A stretch of 36,503 bases of DNA from Caloranaerobacter azorensis DSM 13643 (GCF_900129995.1 NZ_FQXO01000019.1:1-36503), one strand, 5' to 3'; counted from the stretch's first letter, positions 1-7,860 are shown. Notes: a model not told the origin generated them from the letters alone. Translations and numbers: made by a program.

Positions 1-2
1 AG

Positions 3-116
3 CTGAATAGATACGAAACAATGCCAGCAAAATGGGCTAAACTAATTGAATTAGCACAACTACATGCCATAGAAAATCAAAAGCATAGAAGCAATATTTT
101 AAAAGAAGCTGCTTAA
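3..116 (+). CDS. C-terminal fragment of an unidentified protein (cut by window edge)
   Basis: An open frame enters from the left edge and ends at a TAA at 114-116, giving the last 37 residues of a protein. The tail is mainly helical and charged (for example PAKWAKLIELAQLHAIENQK) and ends in KEAA. No SD or start codon lies inside the window, so only the C-terminus is visible. The style would fit the tail of a transposase or other DNA-binding protein, but I see no diagnostic motif and do not assign a family. A short GC-containing hairpin followed by a T-run lies about 60 bases downstream and could be its terminator. Confidence 0.45.
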   Translation: MNRYETMPAKWAKLIELAQLHAIENQKHRSNILKEAA

Positions 117-446
117 TTTTAAAATGCACCTTGACAAATTAACAGTTAAAATTTAAAGTTAAATTACACCCTACGGGATATTTATGCCCTTTTTTGGGTA
201 AAATCTTTAAAATATCATCTTAAAGTATATCCAATCTTTTCTCTAACTTTTCATATTTCTTTTTACACTATCTGTTTTAGTATTCTGATTATATTATAAC
301 ATCATAAAAATTTTATGTCAAGTTTATTTTCAGAAAAATGCAAATACGCACAAAAAATACTGCATAATTTTCTTGAAAATATCAATTTATTTTTTTAATA
401 TGCAATTATACTTATAACATTATTCAAAATACACTATAATTAACTT
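117..446. other. Intergenic region without a gene
   Basis: This stretch separates the left-edge fragment from the convergent 258-aa gene. Apart from the candidate terminator near 175-195 it is extremely AT-rich, with stop codons in all frames. I see no RNA gene, repeat array or convincing promoter in it. If the fragment at the left edge is a transposase, the end of its element would fall here, but no terminal inverted repeat can be recognised without the other end. Confidence 0.5.
175..195 (+). terminator. Candidate terminator of the left-edge gene
   Basis: GGGAT pairs imperfectly with ATGCCC (one bulge) and a run of six T follows directly. An outer ACCC/GGGT pair encloses the structure. It is oriented correctly for the plus-strand fragment that stops at 116. 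The stem is short, so this is tentative. Confidence 0.35.
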
Positions 447-1223
447 TTAATTTAAGAAATCATTTATATTGTAATTTACACTATCTATTTTATTTATTAC
501 CTGTAATATCTTCTTTTTTAATAAGTCCTCATTTTTACTGAAAATGGCATTTTGATTATTAGAAGAATTAAAATTTAATACAATACCTATTCTATTATCC
601 TCTTCAATAATTTCAATTACACCTTTTTCATAAAGTTTAATATTTGCAAAAATTAAAGTAGGGTAGTTTAATAATTCTACTTTATCAATTTTTTCTACCT
701 CTATATTTTGATATTCATATTTAGCAAATCCTGCTATTATATATATAAGATTCAAAAGAGTTTCTTCTTCGTAATAATAATTATTAAAATTATTGAAATA
801 GATTGATTCATAAATGTATTGTTTCATTTTCTGTTTTGGTAAAATCCATACAATGTTACTGTTTCTATCTAATATTGGTGATTTATATTGAAAAAATAAA
901 TCTATAAAATTTGTTGTAAAAATAATATCTTCAATAGAAATTTTTAATTCGTATAAATTTATTCTTCTTAACAATAATTTATAAATAATATATTTATAAG
1001 CTAAAAACAGGAGTAGATATTCATCGTTATTATAAAATTCATATCTAATTTTATAATAACTATTTGAATTTATAGGCAGCGGAATAATTTTATTCATAAA
1101 ATAAGAGACTTCAGAAAAGCTTAGTACTTTTCTTTTAATAGGATCTTTATTGTTCAAATATATTTTTTTAAATTCTATTAATTCTTCAGGTAACTCTATT
1201 GAATTTATTTTATTGCTATTCAT
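447..1223 (-). CDS. Hypothetical protein, 258 aa, orphan-like
   Basis: I do not recognise this protein. The start is well supported: AAGAGGAGGT lies nine bases before the ATG. The product is rich in Ile, Asn, Tyr and Lys. It has no convincing signal peptide, no cysteine pattern and no nucleotide-binding motif; the hydrophobic stretch around residues 68-85 (YLLLFLAYKYIIYKLLL) is interrupted by charges and looks like a buried helix rather than a clear membrane span. The gene is monocistronic, divergent from the potassium channel and convergent with the left-edge fragment. Base composition is even more AT-rich than the housekeeping genes to its right, which fits a lineage-specific or acquired gene. 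The coding call rests on the SD and the long open frame. Confidence 0.75.
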   Translation of the reverse strand: MNSNKINSIELPEELIEFKKIYLNNKDPIKRKVLSFSEVSYFMNKIIPLPINSNSYYKIRYEFYNNDEYLLLFLAYKYIIYKLLLRRINLYELKISIEDIIFTTNFIDLFFQYKSPILDRNSNIVWILPKQKMKQYIYESIYFNNFNNYYYEEETLLNLIYIIAGFAKYEYQNIEVEKIDKVELLNYPTLIFANIKLYEKGVIEIIEEDNRIGIVLNFNSSNNQNAIFSKNEDLLKKKILQVINKIDSVNYNINDFLN

Positions 1224-1313
1224 ATATAAACCTCCTCTTAATTATTTTTTTGAATATATAATAAATTTATTTTAAATATATTTACATACTATTGAATATT
1301 ATGGGTGTTGTAT

Positions 1314-1327
1314 ATTGCCGGGGCAAT
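1314..1327. promoter_or_regulatory. Perfect inverted repeat between divergent genes
   Basis: ATTGCC and GGCAAT flank a GG centre. It is the only GC-rich spot in the 257-base divergent spacer between the hypothetical gene and the potassium channel. It could be an operator serving either promoter. As an RNA hairpin it would have a very tight loop. No regulator can be named. Confidence 0.35.
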
Positions 1328-1480
1328 GTAAAAAAATTGATAAATTACTACAAATTTTAAAAAATATTTACTAAATAGTATTAAATTCTACATCATTATT
1401 AAACTATTACAGGAAATAATATTATACAAGATAAAATTAAAAATAGATTTTGTTCAAATTATCAAAGAGTTGTTAAAGAG

Positions 1481-2521
1481 GTGGTAAAAATTACAAACTT
1501 CAACATATATATTAAAAAACTTCATATTTCACTTAAAACAACAAAAGTTTATAAAGCAATTTTATTGGTAATATTTTTTATAGTAATTAATTCCGTTTTA
1601 TTTTATTTAGTAGAAAATAATGAAAACCCTAATATTAATTCTCTATGGGATGCATTATGGTGGGGTTTTGTAACGAGTACAACAGTTGGATATGGAGATA
1701 TTTATCCAAGAACTAAACTTGGCCGTATAATAGCTATATTTCTGATGATTATGGGCATCGGTTTCTTTGGCTTTTTTACAGCTTCAATAGCTTCTGTATT
1801 TGTAGAAAGAAATTTAAGAAAGGGGATGGGTTTATTGGATATTGACTTTAATGGACATATAGTTATTTTTGGGTGGAATTATCAAGCAAAATCTATTATT
1901 GAAGAACTTTTAAGAGAAGATAAAAAACAAAAAATTGTTTTAGTAGCTAATATTTCTCATAATCCATATGATAACAATAGTGTTTATTATATAAAAGGAG
2001 ATCCTACAACGGATAATGTTCTGGAAAGGGCTAATATTAAATATGCTAAATCTGCAATTGTGTTAGCAGATAGGAGTTTAGAAAATAGTGAAATGATAGA
2101 TGCTAGGTCTGTGTTAATATGTTTGGCTATAAATAAAATTAATCCAAATATTTATTTAGTATCAGAAGTCATTGAACAGAAAAATGTAATACATTTTAAG
2201 CGTGCTAATGTGGATGAAACTATTATTAGCACACAATTTGAAAGTAAAATTATGATGAGATGTGCATTATATAAAGGTGTAAGCAGAGCCATAAAAGAAT
2301 TACTTACTAACTCTTATGGAAATGAAATTTATGAAATAGCTCTCGACAAAAAGTATATAGGAAATACCTATGAGAAAATTGCTATTGAGTTTTTAAATAG
2401 AGAAGCAACTCTCATAGGTATATATAGAGATAATAAAGTTTTTTTAAATCCCAGTAAAAATACAATTTTAAAATCAAAGGATATTTTAATATATATCGCA
2501 AAAGATAAAATTTTATTATAG
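1481..2521 (+). CDS. Potassium channel with C-terminal RCK (TrkA-N/TrkA-C) domains
   Basis: Two-transmembrane, MthK-like potassium channel. TM1 spans about residues 24-45, the pore helix and selectivity filter TTVGYGD fall at 67-73, and TM2 spans about 82-106. A cytosolic Rossmann RCK-N domain begins near 125 (HIVIFGWNYQAKSIIEEL) and an RCK-C domain covers about 265-346. Such channels form tetramers gated by an octameric RCK ring that binds ions or nucleotides; in Firmicutes RCK-C domains often bind c-di-AMP, which is family knowledge and not shown here. The GTG at 1481 sits inside its own SD (AAAGAGGTGG, 1475-1484). The only codon at ideal spacing is an in-frame ATT at 1490, so the exact start is uncertain by three residues. 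The stop overlaps the stop of the convergent MocR gene by six bases. Confidence 0.9.
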   Translation: MVKITNFNIYIKKLHISLKTTKVYKAILLVIFFIVINSVLFYLVENNENPNINSLWDALWWGFVTSTTVGYGDIYPRTKLGRIIAIFLMIMGIGFFGFFTASIASVFVERNLRKGMGLLDIDFNGHIVIFGWNYQAKSIIEELLREDKKQKIVLVANISHNPYDNNSVYYIKGDPTTDNVLERANIKYAKSAIVLADRSLENSEMIDARSVLICLAINKINPNIYLVSEVIEQKNVIHFKRANVDETIISTQFESKIMMRCALYKGVSRAIKELLTNSYGNEIYEIALDKKYIGNTYEKIAIEFLNREATLIGIYRDNKVFLNPSKNTILKSKDILIYIAKDKILL

Positions 2522-4000
2522 ATGAGTTATAGGGTTGAAGTAGTATTTATTAATATTTGAACTATTAAGTAGCTCATTTATTATTTCAGAAAGTTGACGA
2601 ATACCAGACTCTATTACAGATTCATGAACCGATGCAATACTAATTCTAAAAGCATTACTTTTAATTTTATTAGCATAAAATATTGACCCAGGGGTTATAA
2701 GTATATTTCTTTTAATGCATAAATCATGTAATTCATCGCTTAGATATCCCTGTGGCAATGAAAGCCAAAAGTTCAAGCCGCCTTCAGGTATAAAGTAACT
2801 AATTTGTTTAGGCATATAATCTGATAAACTTTTAACTAGTATTTCAAATCTCTTTTTGTATATTCTATTAATTTCATTGATGTGTTTCTTAAATAAACCC
2901 ATCTTAATATATAAATCTAAGGCTCTTTGCATAAGACCAGATGTTGATATATCAGATATATGTTTTGCTACAAGAATTTCTTTTTGTATCGACATAGGTA
3001 TTATCATAAAACCTAATCTTAATCCAGGCATAAAAATTTTAGAAAAACTTTTTATATAAATAACTCTATTGTTCTTATCTAATGATTTTAATGTTTGCGG
3101 ATATTTGTTATTAAACGAAAGTTCATTTAGATAATCGTCTTCAACTAGTAATGTATCGTATTTATTAGCTAATTCTAATAGTTTTAGTTTTTTTGTTTCA
3201 GAATAAGTATATCCTGTTGGATTTTGAAAATTGGGCATAACATAGATAAACTTGGGTCTGAAACTTTTAAGTTTATTTTCTAAATAAATTAAATCAATAC
3301 CATCTTTTTTAATAGGAATCTCTATAATTTTGGCTGCTCTTGATTTAAAAGCTGCTATAGCTCCTGTATAAGTTGGGCTTTCTGTAAAGACTATATCTCC
3401 ATAATCTATTAATGCTTTAGATAGAATATCTATTCCCTGTTGAGCCCCCGAAATAATTTGGATATTACTAATATCACAATTAATCATATAATTAGATAGA
3501 TAGTTCTTTATAGTTTCTCTTAAAGGATAATATCCCTGACTCTCTTGGTATTTAAATGCATTCCCTTTGTCTCTGTCTAAAACTAAGTTAATAACATACT
3601 TAAAATCTTCAACAGGAAAAAGATCATTTGTTGGAGTTGTATTTGAAAAATCGATAACATTTCCGAACATATTCAAATACTCTATATTTGATTCATCTAA
3701 AGTATGTAGATATTGTTTATAATCAATTTCTGTATCTGTATTATAATTTATTACATTAACAAAAGTACCACTTCCAACTTTTTTATAAACTAGGTTTTCT
3801 TTCTGAAGTAAATTATAAGCATTAACAACTGTTATATTATTTACATTTAATTTTTTAGCTAATTTTCTTATAGGAGGTAATTTGGTATGAGGCTTTAAAA
3901 TACCATCTAATATTAATTTTTTTATTTTACTATATAATTGTATGTATAGATGTTGATCTGAACTTCTATCTAATTGCAATTTGATTTCTTCAATATTCAT
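2516..4000 (-). CDS. MocR/PdxR-type GntR regulator fused to a fold-type I aminotransferase domain
   Basis: Transcription factor with an N-terminal GntR winged helix (about residues 19-82, with LPPIRKLAKKLNVNNITVV) and a PLP-binding aminotransferase-like domain. Visible elements are GAQQG (about 185), NFQNPTG (about 257-263), the VEDDY motif with the PLP-pyridine Asp (about 286-290), and SFSK with the Schiff-base lysine (about K321). All PLP contacts look intact. The 494-aa length is normal for the family. The start at 4000 is chosen over an upstream ATG because GGAGG precedes it at seven bases. Family members such as GabR and PdxR sense PLP adducts of amines or vitamin B6 status. No vitamin B6 or GABA gene is adjacent, so the target is unknown. 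It has its own promoter at 4042-4070 with direct repeats that may be its operator. Confidence 0.9.
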   Translation of the reverse strand: MNIEEIKLQLDRSSDQHLYIQLYSKIKKLILDGILKPHTKLPPIRKLAKKLNVNNITVVNAYNLLQKENLVYKKVGSGTFVNVINYNTDTEIDYKQYLHTLDESNIEYLNMFGNVIDFSNTTPTNDLFPVEDFKYVINLVLDRDKGNAFKYQESQGYYPLRETIKNYLSNYMINCDISNIQIISGAQQGIDILSKALIDYGDIVFTESPTYTGAIAAFKSRAAKIIEIPIKKDGIDLIYLENKLKSFRPKFIYVMPNFQNPTGYTYSETKKLKLLELANKYDTLLVEDDYLNELSFNNKYPQTLKSLDKNNRVIYIKSFSKIFMPGLRLGFMIIPMSIQKEILVAKHISDISTSGLMQRALDLYIKMGLFKKHINEINRIYKKRFEILVKSLSDYMPKQISYFIPEGGLNFWLSLPQGYLSDELHDLCIKRNILITPGSIFYANKIKSNAFRISIASVHESVIESGIRQLSEIINELLNSSNINKYYFNPITHL

Positions 4001-4041
4001 ATTTATCCTCCATAGCCGTAATATTGTTCCCATACATTATA

Positions 4042-4070
4042 ATTCTACCAAATTACTGTACATTATTCAA
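4042..4070 (-). promoter_or_regulatory. Promoter of the MocR-type regulator, with flanking TACATTAT repeats
   Basis: On the minus strand TTGAAT (4065-4070) and TAGAAT (4042-4047) are separated by exactly 17 bases. Two direct copies of TACATTAT (plus-strand reading) at 4033-4040 and 4059-4066, 26 bases apart, flank the -10 and touch the -35. MocR regulators typically bind paired direct repeats, so autoregulation is plausible. Confidence 0.45.
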
Positions 4071-4072
4071 AA

Positions 4073-4092
4073 AAAGAAATTTTATTTTCTTT
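4073..4092 (-). terminator. Weak terminator of the MerR-type gene
   Basis: AAAGAAA and TTTCTTT form a mostly A-T stem with the stop codon of the MerR-type gene in the loop, followed on the minus strand by a T-rich tract. The stem has one G-C pair, so termination may be leaky into the MocR gene. Confidence 0.3.
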
Positions 4093-4669
4093 TAAATATT
4101 TTTTTAAAAATACTCTTATTAGCTTCTTTTTCACGCTTAAGTTTTTCTTTCAATTCTGCAACTTCATATGATTTTTCTTTTAATTTCATTTTCAATTTAG
4201 CATTTTCACAAATCAATACATCATGTTCCTTATTTTTAATTTCATGTTTCAATTGCTCAATTTCCATTTTGAGTTCTTTTAAAATCTCTATATTATTAAT
4301 ATTATTTTGTTTTAGAGTTTCTTGAATTATTTCTAATAGATTGTTTTGAAATTCAGCTATAAAGTTCTTTACACTACTTATATCATTTGATTGGGAAGTT
4401 GCTAATGTAATAGCAGACTCATTATAGCTATCGGAGATAACTTCTTCAGGAGAATTTAAAATTATTTTAATTTGCTTATTTGTAAAACCCTTGTTTTGCA
4501 ATTCTTTAATATAATTAATTTTTTCTATTTCTTTATATGTGTAATATCTACGATTAGATTTAGTCCTTGGAATATTTAATTTAAATTCTTTTTCATAAAA
4601 TCTGAGTATATGTTGAGGATATCCAGTTATTTTTGAAACTTCAGAAATAGAATACTTCTTTTCTATCAT
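4082..4669 (-). CDS. MerR-family HTH protein with C-terminal coiled coil
   Basis: The N-terminal MerR-type winged helix covers about residues 5-75: YSISEVSKITGYPQHILRFYEKEF, then the wing NRRYYTYKEIEKI. From about 110 to the end the protein is a long Lys/Glu-rich helix with heptad-like spacing (about 125-185), finishing in a basic tail FKKIFKRK. There are no ligand-binding cysteines, so it is not a metal sensor. The architecture (HTH plus coiled coil, 195 aa) resembles RacA-like chromosome-anchoring proteins and similar phage/plasmid proteins as much as classical MerR regulators. Which applies cannot be settled here. The SD GGGGAG lies seven bases before the ATG, inside a tandem 9-bp repeat (4678-4695). 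Confidence 0.85.
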   Translation of the reverse strand: MIEKKYSISEVSKITGYPQHILRFYEKEFKLNIPRTKSNRRYYTYKEIEKINYIKELQNKGFTNKQIKIILNSPEEVISDSYNESAITLATSQSNDISSVKNFIAEFQNNLLEIIQETLKQNNINNIEILKELKMEIEQLKHEIKNKEHDVLICENAKLKMKLKEKSYEVAELKEKLKREKEANKSIFKKIFKRK

Positions 4670-4677
4670 TTACCACT

Positions 4678-4695
4678 CCCCCTAATCCCCCTAAT
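4678..4695. repeat. Tandem 9-bp repeat CCCCCTAAT x2
   Basis: Two exact adjacent copies (4678-4686 and 4687-4695). Read on the minus strand each contains a GGGGG tract, and the proximal one provides the SD of the MerR-type gene, so the leader has two SD-like sites in tandem. Confidence 0.6.
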
Positions 4696-4776
4696 AAATT
4701 ATAATTGTTTAATTCTTCAATTTTAAAGTAAATCCTCCTTTGATTTATATCAAATAAATCTGATAATAGTTAAAAA

Positions 4777-4807
4777 AATACAACTAGAGGTTATATCTAG
4801 TTGTATT
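4777..4807 (-). terminator. Rho-independent terminator of cheR
   Basis: A perfect 12-bp stem (4777-4788 with 4796-4807; AATACAACTAGA and its complement) encloses a seven-base loop. On the minus strand it is followed by TTTTTT. It begins seven bases after the cheR stop. Confidence 0.85.
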
Positions 4808-4813
4808 TACATG

Positions 4814-5584
4814 CTATAATTTACTATAAAAAAATGATTTTATTGGCTTAAAATTATATTTATCTGGTAATATTATATGTTCAGTATTGCCAACAAAAAA
4901 TATACCATCGTCTGTAAGCGATTCATAGAATTTTTTATAAAGTTTTATTTTAGCTTCTTCGGTAAAATAAATCATAACATTTCTGCACAAAATTAAATGA
5001 AATCCTTTAGGAAATATATCGTCTAATAAATTGAGTTTTCTAAAATCAACACATTGTTTGATCTTATCATCTATTTTATATGTATTTCCGATTTTGGTAA
5101 AAAATTTATTTTTATATTCATTCGGTACATTTTTCAAACTTTTTTCATCATAAATTCCAATTTTCGCTTTTTGAATCGCTCCTTCATCAATATCTGTCGC
5201 TAATATATTTATCTCTTTTAGAGGGAAAAATTTTGTTAATAACATTACCAATGAATAAGGTTCTTCCCCAGTAGAGCAAGCACTACTCCAAACTTTTATT
5301 TTCCGATTATTTTTAATCAATTCAGGTATAATTTCTTTTTCCAAAACACGCCATTGAACTGGATTTCTAAAAAATTCCGAAACATTTATAGTAAGATAAT
5401 TAAGAAGTTCATTTAAAAGTTTATTATCTTTTTTAATGCCTATTAAATAATCATCAAAATCAGAAAAATTATTTCTTTTTAATAAGGAAGTAAGTCTTCT
5501 TTTCATCTGCTTTTCTTTATAACAATTCAAATTAATACCAGTTATCTTATAAAAATCCCTTTTGAAACTCTCGTACTTGTCCAT
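4814..5584 (-). CDS. cheR: Chemotaxis-type protein-glutamate O-methyltransferase CheR
   Basis: SAM-dependent methyltransferase that modifies glutamates of chemoreceptor cytoplasmic domains. The N-terminal helical CheR-N domain (1-60) leads into LTINVSEFFRNP (64-75, with the receptor-interacting/catalytic Arg). Then comes the SAM-binding Rossmann core with SSACSTGEEPYSL (100-112), followed by LATDIDEGAI and LILCRNVMIYF. The 256-aa length is typical. No other chemotaxis or motility gene is in the window, and the gene stands alone between its own terminator and its own promoter. Stand-alone CheR copies can serve motility or non-motility receptor pathways. SD AAAGGGG precedes the ATG. Confidence 0.92.
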   Translation of the reverse strand: MDKYESFKRDFYKITGINLNCYKEKQMKRRLTSLLKRNNFSDFDDYLIGIKKDNKLLNELLNYLTINVSEFFRNPVQWRVLEKEIIPELIKNNRKIKVWSSACSTGEEPYSLVMLLTKFFPLKEINILATDIDEGAIQKAKIGIYDEKSLKNVPNEYKNKFFTKIGNTYKIDDKIKQCVDFRKLNLLDDIFPKGFHLILCRNVMIYFTEEAKIKLYKKFYESLTDDGIFFVGNTEHIILPDKYNFKPIKSFFYSKL

Positions 5585-5619
5585 TCTTATCCCCTTTACT
5601 TAAAATTTTAGTCAATGTA

Positions 5620-5648
5620 ATTCTACCATATTAAAAAAAATGTGGCAA
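5620..5648 (-). promoter_or_regulatory. Candidate cheR promoter overlapping the ispH terminator
   Basis: Minus-strand TTGCCA (5643-5648) and TAGAAT (5620-5625) are 17 bases apart. The -35 lies inside the hairpin that terminates the upstream ispH operon, and the T-run of that terminator forms the spacer. Confidence 0.45.
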
Positions 5649-5658
5649 TATGCCACAT
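5640..5658 (-). terminator. Terminator of the ispH operon
   Basis: ATGTGGCA and TGCCACAT form a perfect 8-bp stem with a three-base loop, followed on the minus strand by eight T. It lies about 100 bases after the ispH stop. Confidence 0.8.
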
Positions 5659-5760
5659 ATGAATGTAAAGGGGGTCTTGATATTAATGAGGTTCACTAGA
5701 TATTATTGTCTTCCAAAAAAAAATTATACATATGAAACCTAACATTTTAATCGAAATTTC

Positions 5761-6606
5761 TTATTCTTTACTAGATATATCCTTCAAGTTATTTACAACA
5801 TCTTTAATAATCCAATCAGGAGTTGAAGCACCTGCAGTAATCCCAATTTTTTTGAAATTTTTTAGTTTATTAATAGGTAAATCATTTATGGTTTCTATAT
5901 GATATACATTGCCACAATATTTTTTACTTATCTCTGCTAGTTTACGAGTATTAGAACTATGATATCCACCTATAACTATCATAGCTTCCACTTCTTTAGC
6001 AATTTTTTTTGTAGATTCTTGTCTTAAACTTGTAGCATTACATATGGTGTTAAAAATCTTTGCTATTTTACCTTTTCTTTGTACTAAATTAGATAGCTTC
6101 TGAAACTTTTCTAAAGTCATAGTCGTTTGTGATACTATACATAATTTATCAATAATAGGAACTTTATTTATATCGTCTTTAGAATTTACAATTACTGCTT
6201 GATTATTACACCAACCATTAATTCCTATGACTTCTGGATGATTTGGATTACCAATTATAACAACCGTGTAGCCATTATTAAAAAATTCATTTGCTTTCTT
6301 TTGAACATTTCTTACAAAAGGACAAGTACAATCAATTAATTCTATTCCTGTATTTTTAGCGTATGAATAAACATTTAAAGGAATCCCATGAGATCTAATT
6401 ATTACTTTCCCCCTGTCAATATCTTTAATATCATTAATTATCTTTAAACCTTTACTTTCAAGTAAATTAATAACTTGTTCATTATGTATAATTGGTCCTA
6501 AAGAAAAAACATTATGTTTATTTTCATCTAATGTTTGCAATGCAGTTTTAACAGCTTTTTCAACTCCAAAACAAAAACCTGAGTTTTTTGCAATTAGCAA
6601 CTCCAT
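5761..6606 (-). CDS. ispH: 4-hydroxy-3-methylbut-2-enyl diphosphate reductase (IspH)
   Basis: Last enzyme of the MEP isoprenoid pathway. It reduces HMBPP to IPP and DMAPP using a [4Fe-4S] cluster. The three cluster cysteines are visible: C12 in SGFCFGVEKAV, C95 in DCTCPFV and C189 in NTICNATSLRQ. The substrate residues H41 (IIHNEQV) and H123/E125 (NHPEV) are also present. At 281 aa it has the usual size and, unlike several clostridial versions, carries no C-terminal ribosomal S1 repeats. AGGAGAG precedes the ATG. It is the last gene of the phosphatase-flavoprotein-aroH-cmk-plsC-ispH operon. Confidence 0.97.
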   Translation of the reverse strand: MELLIAKNSGFCFGVEKAVKTALQTLDENKHNVFSLGPIIHNEQVINLLESKGLKIINDIKDIDRGKVIIRSHGIPLNVYSYAKNTGIELIDCTCPFVRNVQKKANEFFNNGYTVVIIGNPNHPEVIGINGWCNNQAVIVNSKDDINKVPIIDKLCIVSQTTMTLEKFQKLSNLVQRKGKIAKIFNTICNATSLRQESTKKIAKEVEAMIVIGGYHSSNTRKLAEISKKYCGNVYHIETINDLPINKLKNFKKIGITAGASTPDWIIKDVVNNLKDISSKE

Positions 6607-6624
6607 TGTATCTCTCCTATCAAA

Positions 6625-7200
6625 TTATTTTAATGCATAAATCCTTTTTAATATATTCTGACTAATTTTTTTATAGTCATCAATATTCAGTTTTTTATCA
6701 TAAAATTCTTCAAACGAAATTTGTTCACCTATAATAACTTTAATTTTAGAAAATAATCTATAATTAGCATCTATATAAACAGGTAATACGTTGCATTTGC
6801 TTTTTACTGCAATCATAGCAACCCCCGGTTTTGCATTTTCTACGTTTTCATCTCTAACTCTAGTACCTTCTAAAAAAATACCTAAAACATTACCTTCATT
6901 TAATACTTTCAATGATTTTTTTATTGCAGAAATATCTCCTTTTTCTCTGTCAACTGGAAAGGCTCCTAAATTTGCAATAATCTTATTTAAAATTTTGTTT
7001 TTAAATAACTCTTTTTTTGCCATAAAGTGTATTTTTCTAGGAGATATTATACCTACTAAAATAGGATCCAATATGCTTATATGATTAGAACAAACTATTA
7101 ATTTATTTTCAGTAAAATTATGTTTACCGATAACTTCGATTTTATAAAAAATATTCATAAATAATGATAATGTTTTTTTGGCAAAGTTGTAGAAAGACAT
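6625..7200 (-). CDS. plsC: 1-acyl-sn-glycerol-3-phosphate acyltransferase
   Basis: Membrane-associated acyltransferase that converts lysophosphatidic acid to phosphatidic acid. The family blocks are present in order: NHISILDP (catalytic H40 and D45), the FPVDR block (81-85), FLEGTR (109-114) and a final VLPVYIDA-like block near 136. It is 191 aa, a short but complete PlsC. A hydrophobic N-terminal helix (about 5-20) probably anchors it. It sits 18 bases upstream of ispH and three bases after cmk, so the three genes are translated from one message; the cmk-plsC-ispH order is common in Clostridia. Confidence 0.95.
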   Translation of the reverse strand: MSFYNFAKKTLSLFMNIFYKIEVIGKHNFTENKLIVCSNHISILDPILVGIISPRKIHFMAKKELFKNKILNKIIANLGAFPVDREKGDISAIKKSLKVLNEGNVLGIFLEGTRVRDENVENAKPGVAMIAVKSKCNVLPVYIDANYRLFSKIKVIIGEQISFEEFYDKKLNIDDYKKISQNILKRIYALK

Positions 7201-7203
7201 ATT

Positions 7204-7860
7204 CTACATTCCTTTCTTTATGATATTTAATATTTCGTTAACACTTTCTTCTACAGTTTTTCTAGTAGTGTCAATTAAAATAGCATCTTCACTTTTAATC
7301 AGAGGTGAAAATTCTCTACTTTTATCAATTTCATCTCTCTGCTTTATTTCTTCCTTAACTTGCTTAAGAGAAATTTCAACATTTTTAGAAATAAGTTCTT
7401 TATATCTTCTATGACTTCTTTCATCAACTGAAGCAGTTACATAGAATTTGAAGTCGGCATTCGGTAGAACATGACTTCCAATGTCTCTTCCGTCCATAAT
7501 TACACTTTTATTACTAGCTATTTTTCTTTGTATTTCTACTAATTTTATTCTGATTTCTTTTATTCTAGCAACTTTAGAAACATTTTTACTGACTTCATTG
7601 CTTCTTATTTCATTATCGACTATTTTACCATCTAAATAAATATGATTATCATAATAGTCGATATCAGTTTTATCTAATAATGAGATTAAAGAATTTTTGT
7701 CATTAAAATCTATATTGTTTTTTAAAGCTTTTAATGTCAAGGCTCTATACATTGCTCCTGTATCTACATAGTTTATATTTAGTTTTTTTGCGATAATTTT
7801 AGCTATAGTACTCTTTCCTGCTCCCGCTGGGCCATCTATTGCAATTACGATCTTGTCCAT
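7204..7860 (-). CDS. cmk: Cytidylate kinase
   Basis: Phosphorylates CMP and dCMP to the diphosphates with ATP. The Walker A loop GPAGAGKS is at residues 10-17. The substrate-specific segments VDTGAMYRALTL and MDGRDIGSHVLPNA, and the Arg-rich lid SHRRYKEL, are all present. The 218-aa length is standard. A textbook SD (TAAGGAGG) precedes the ATG. Downstream plsC starts three bases beyond the stop, indicating translational coupling. Confidence 0.97.
   Translation of the reverse strand: MDKIVIAIDGPAGAGKSTIAKIIAKKLNINYVDTGAMYRALTLKALKNNIDFNDKNSLISLLDKTDIDYYDNHIYLDGKIVDNEIRSNEVSKNVSKVARIKEIRIKLVEIQRKIASNKSVIMDGRDIGSHVLPNADFKFYVTASVDERSHRRYKELISKNVEISLKQVKEEIKQRDEIDKSREFSPLIKSEDAILIDTTRKTVEESVNEILNIIKKGM

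Noticed and set aside
1490-2000. c-di-AMP (ydaO) riboswitch upstream of the potassium channel
   Set aside because: Such channels are often controlled this way, but the leader is short and AT-rich with no sequence resembling the riboswitch core.
4728-4745. SD-like AAAGGAGG on the minus strand upstream of the MerR-type gene
   Set aside because: No start codon with a usable reading frame follows; the nearest TTG meets a stop after three codons. Treated as an orphan purine tract.
5677-5742. Possible tiny plus-strand ORF after an AAAGGGGG tract (ATG at 5686, about 18 codons)
   Set aside because: The start lies 11 bases from the SD-like tract, the peptide has no recognisable character, and the region is the 3' leader/terminator zone of ispH on the other strand.
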